From Acidovorax sp. sif1233 (GTDB lineage: Bacteria > Pseudomonadota > Gammaproteobacteria > Burkholderiales > Burkholderiaceae_C), in assembly GCF_019218755.1 (NCBI RefSeq), contig NZ_JAHUWZ010000003.1:530225-594224 (forward strand): a stretch of DNA of 64,000 bases, read 5' to 3'. The position numbers were made by a program, and so were the translations under genes. The notes beneath the pieces were generated by a model, which searched no databases, had not been told where the DNA came from, and saw nothing but the letters and a program-made list of their open reading frames with translations. Of this stretch, positions 62,975-64,000 are shown in pieces. Each line of letters begins with the position of its first letter. Position 1 is the first letter of the stretch.

Positions 62975-63138
62975 TTTCAATAGCTTTTTTCAGAGGCGGA
63001 GAGGGGGTGTCCGGAGCAGTCGCGCTGCCTTGAGGGACGAGACAGGGGGCGAGTTTTCTTGCGACGCGAGACACGGAGACTACCCGGCGATGGGGAACGT
63101 GGAAGAGAGATCAGCGGATAGACCTACCCGCCATCTGT

Positions 63139-63636
63139 TCAGGCCATTTCGTAGGGTTCGAGCGTCCAGCTGTAGTCCAGGTACAGAGGATGCCGAGGAT
63201 GGCCATTGACCGTCAGATCACCGAATCGGCGCCATTGGGGCTGGTACTTTGCCAGCCGTTCATGCAATGCATCACGCGCCCGGAGGAGATAGGGCCGGTT
63301 CACTACGGAAGTACCCCAGGCCGCCCATATGGTTGGCGTGGGGTATTGCGCGACGGTCTTCTCAATGGCTTCCAGATTGCGCTCGTAGGCCACGGGGTCA
63401 GCCTTGGGTGGCAGGTCTTTGGGATCGGTGGCCCGTACTGGGTAGAGATTCAGCATGACAAATCCATCGAATCCGCATTGCTGAGCGACCTTCTCCACGC
63501 GGGTCACAGTGGGGTCAAGTTTCACTTGGGTGGCGGTGCTGGGATTGAGGCCGATGACCAGCAGCGGACGGGCTCCGGAGTGGCCCAGCGTGTAGCGCCA
63601 TTGGTCGTTGTGGTCGGAGTGGTAGATGTCGTACAT
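63139..63636 (-). CDS. DUF1643 domain protein
   Basis: 165 residues, family length. DUF1643 marks: RPLLVIGLNPSTATQVKLDP and VTRVEKVAQQCGFDGFVMLN near the start, NLYPVRATDPKDLPP, then IWAAWGTSVVNRPYLLRARD. The biochemical role is unknown; the family is common on phages, plasmids and islands. Start ATG 63636, or a GTG two codons earlier. About 190 bases before the integrase operon hold nothing else I can name. Confidence 0.88.
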   Translation of the reverse strand: MYDIYHSDHNDQWRYTLGHSGARPLLVIGLNPSTATQVKLDPTVTRVEKVAQQCGFDGFVMLNLYPVRATDPKDLPPKADPVAYERNLEAIEKTVAQYPTPTIWAAWGTSVVNRPYLLRARDALHERLAKYQPQWRRFGDLTVNGHPRHPLYLDYSWTLEPYEMA

Positions 63637-63754
63637 GGGCACTTTCAGAGGGCATTCGTCGCGTCTGCCCAGTCCGCTCCGGCTCAGGCATCAGATTATT
63701 TTGTACCACATATGCGGGTGCATAGAGTCGTCAGGGGACGGACAGTCCCTGCCC

Positions 63755-63895
63755 ATGACCAGGGACGAGGCATTGATCGCAGCGTTTGCCGACGAGCTTC
63801 GCTCCCGGCGTGCTGCGTTGCGCTTGTCCCAGGAGGAGTTGGCTCATCGCGCGGGTATCAATCGGACATATATTGAATCGCCCCGGGTTTTCTAG
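63755..63895 (+). pseudogene. XRE-family regulator, truncated by an IS element
   Basis: The first 40 codons read FADELRSRRAALRLSQEELA then HRAGINRTYIE, the start of a Cro/CI-type helix-turn-helix. At base 63874 the sequence changes to an IS end and the frame stops after SPRVF. The recognition helix is complete, but the rest of the domain is lost unless it resumes beyond the element. Confidence 0.8.
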
Positions 63896-64000
63896 ACACC
63901 TCTGAGCCTCAAACCTGAGGCCCAATAGGAGGTGCCATGAGTAAGCAAAGATACCCCGAAGAATTCAAGACCGAAGCGGTCAAACAGATCACCGAGCGTG
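63874..64000 (+). mobile_element. IS3-family insertion sequence, left end only
   Basis: Starts TGAATCGCCCCGGGTTTTCT, typical of an IS3-family terminal repeat beginning with TG, followed by a ~60-base leader with the hairpin CCTCA-AACC-TGAGG and then orfA. It continues beyond the window, so the right end and target duplication cannot be seen. Confidence 0.8.
63937..64000 (+). CDS. IS3-family transposase OrfA, 3'-truncated by window edge
   Basis: The 21 visible residues, SKQRYPEEFKTEAVKQITER, open the IS3/IS911 OrfA helix-turn-helix domain that binds the element's ends. AGGAGG six bases before the ATG. The remainder and OrfB lie outside. Confidence 0.85.
   Translation, partial: MSKQRYPEEFKTEAVKQITER

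Noticed and set aside
62988..63010. A CCCTCTCCGCC match to the 3' end of tRNA-Ser (on the minus strand), considered as an att site
   Set aside because: Only 11 bases and in inverted orientation to the tRNA; attL/attR of an integrated element must be direct repeats.

Overview
The window looks like a GC-rich betaproteobacterial chromosome, most likely Comamonadaceae and Acidovorax-like. That placement is an inference from protein style: Burkholderiales-type TctAB, a YciO/PHP pair, an IPTL-CTERM protein, several chemoreceptors, and short dispersed repeats of a kind I associate with this family. No rRNA gene is present to prove it. Positions 1 to about 57.2 kb read as ordinary core chromosome, densely packed and strongly GC-biased at third positions. 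From about 57.3 kb to the end the sequence is an accessory region with lower GC, unrelated genes and an IS element.

Layout: 0-4.3 kb holds the end of ileS, then lspA and a Na/Pi cotransporter. 4.3-8 kb holds a Nudix hydrolase coupled to a quinone oxidoreductase, an EamA exporter and an unknown secreted protein. 8-13 kb holds a GGDEF-EAL sensor overlapping a TRAP-type binding protein, and a divergent SDR. 13-24 kb holds an SH3 protein and an M48 protease, then an EamA exporter overlapping a gamma-glutamyltransferase-like enzyme, a DUF3422 protein, tctAB, a GspE-type ATPase, a spermidine-synthase-like protein and a hypoxanthine-DNA glycosylase. 24-35 kb holds tatD, an S1C protease, a MoxR/DUF58/VWA operon, lolDC, a phosphoglycerate-mutase-like gene overlapping recJ, and a 4-oxalocrotonate tautomerase. 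35-42 kb holds three chemoreceptors around an rnm-like PHP gene and a yciO-like gene. 42-46 kb holds an M50 protease, trpS and a formylglycine-enzyme-like lipoprotein.

46-57 kb is a signalling and surface block. An OmpR-type regulator, a LysM/FecR protein and a CHASE2 histidine kinase lie in a row. A MASE4 histidine kinase is divergent from a processive GT2 glycosyltransferase, which overlaps an outer-membrane barrel gene and is followed by a three-repeat DUF11 protein with an IPTL-CTERM sorting tail. This suggests a small polysaccharide synthesis/export and surface-protein locus. A fragment of the seryl-tRNA synthetase C-terminus sits beside an intact tRNA-Ser(CGA).

The accessory region holds a convergent restriction-modification pair whose 3' ends overlap. 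A four-gene leftward operon follows, with a tyrosine recombinase as its second gene between proteins I cannot identify. The right end has a DUF1643 gene and an XRE regulator cut by an IS3-type element that runs off the window. The most notable observations are a dispersed hairpin repeat found in and between genes, two chemoreceptor genes sharing about 750 nearly identical bases, the GT2/barrel/IPTL locus, the integrase operon with a hairpin holding its ribosome binding site, and the serS remnant.
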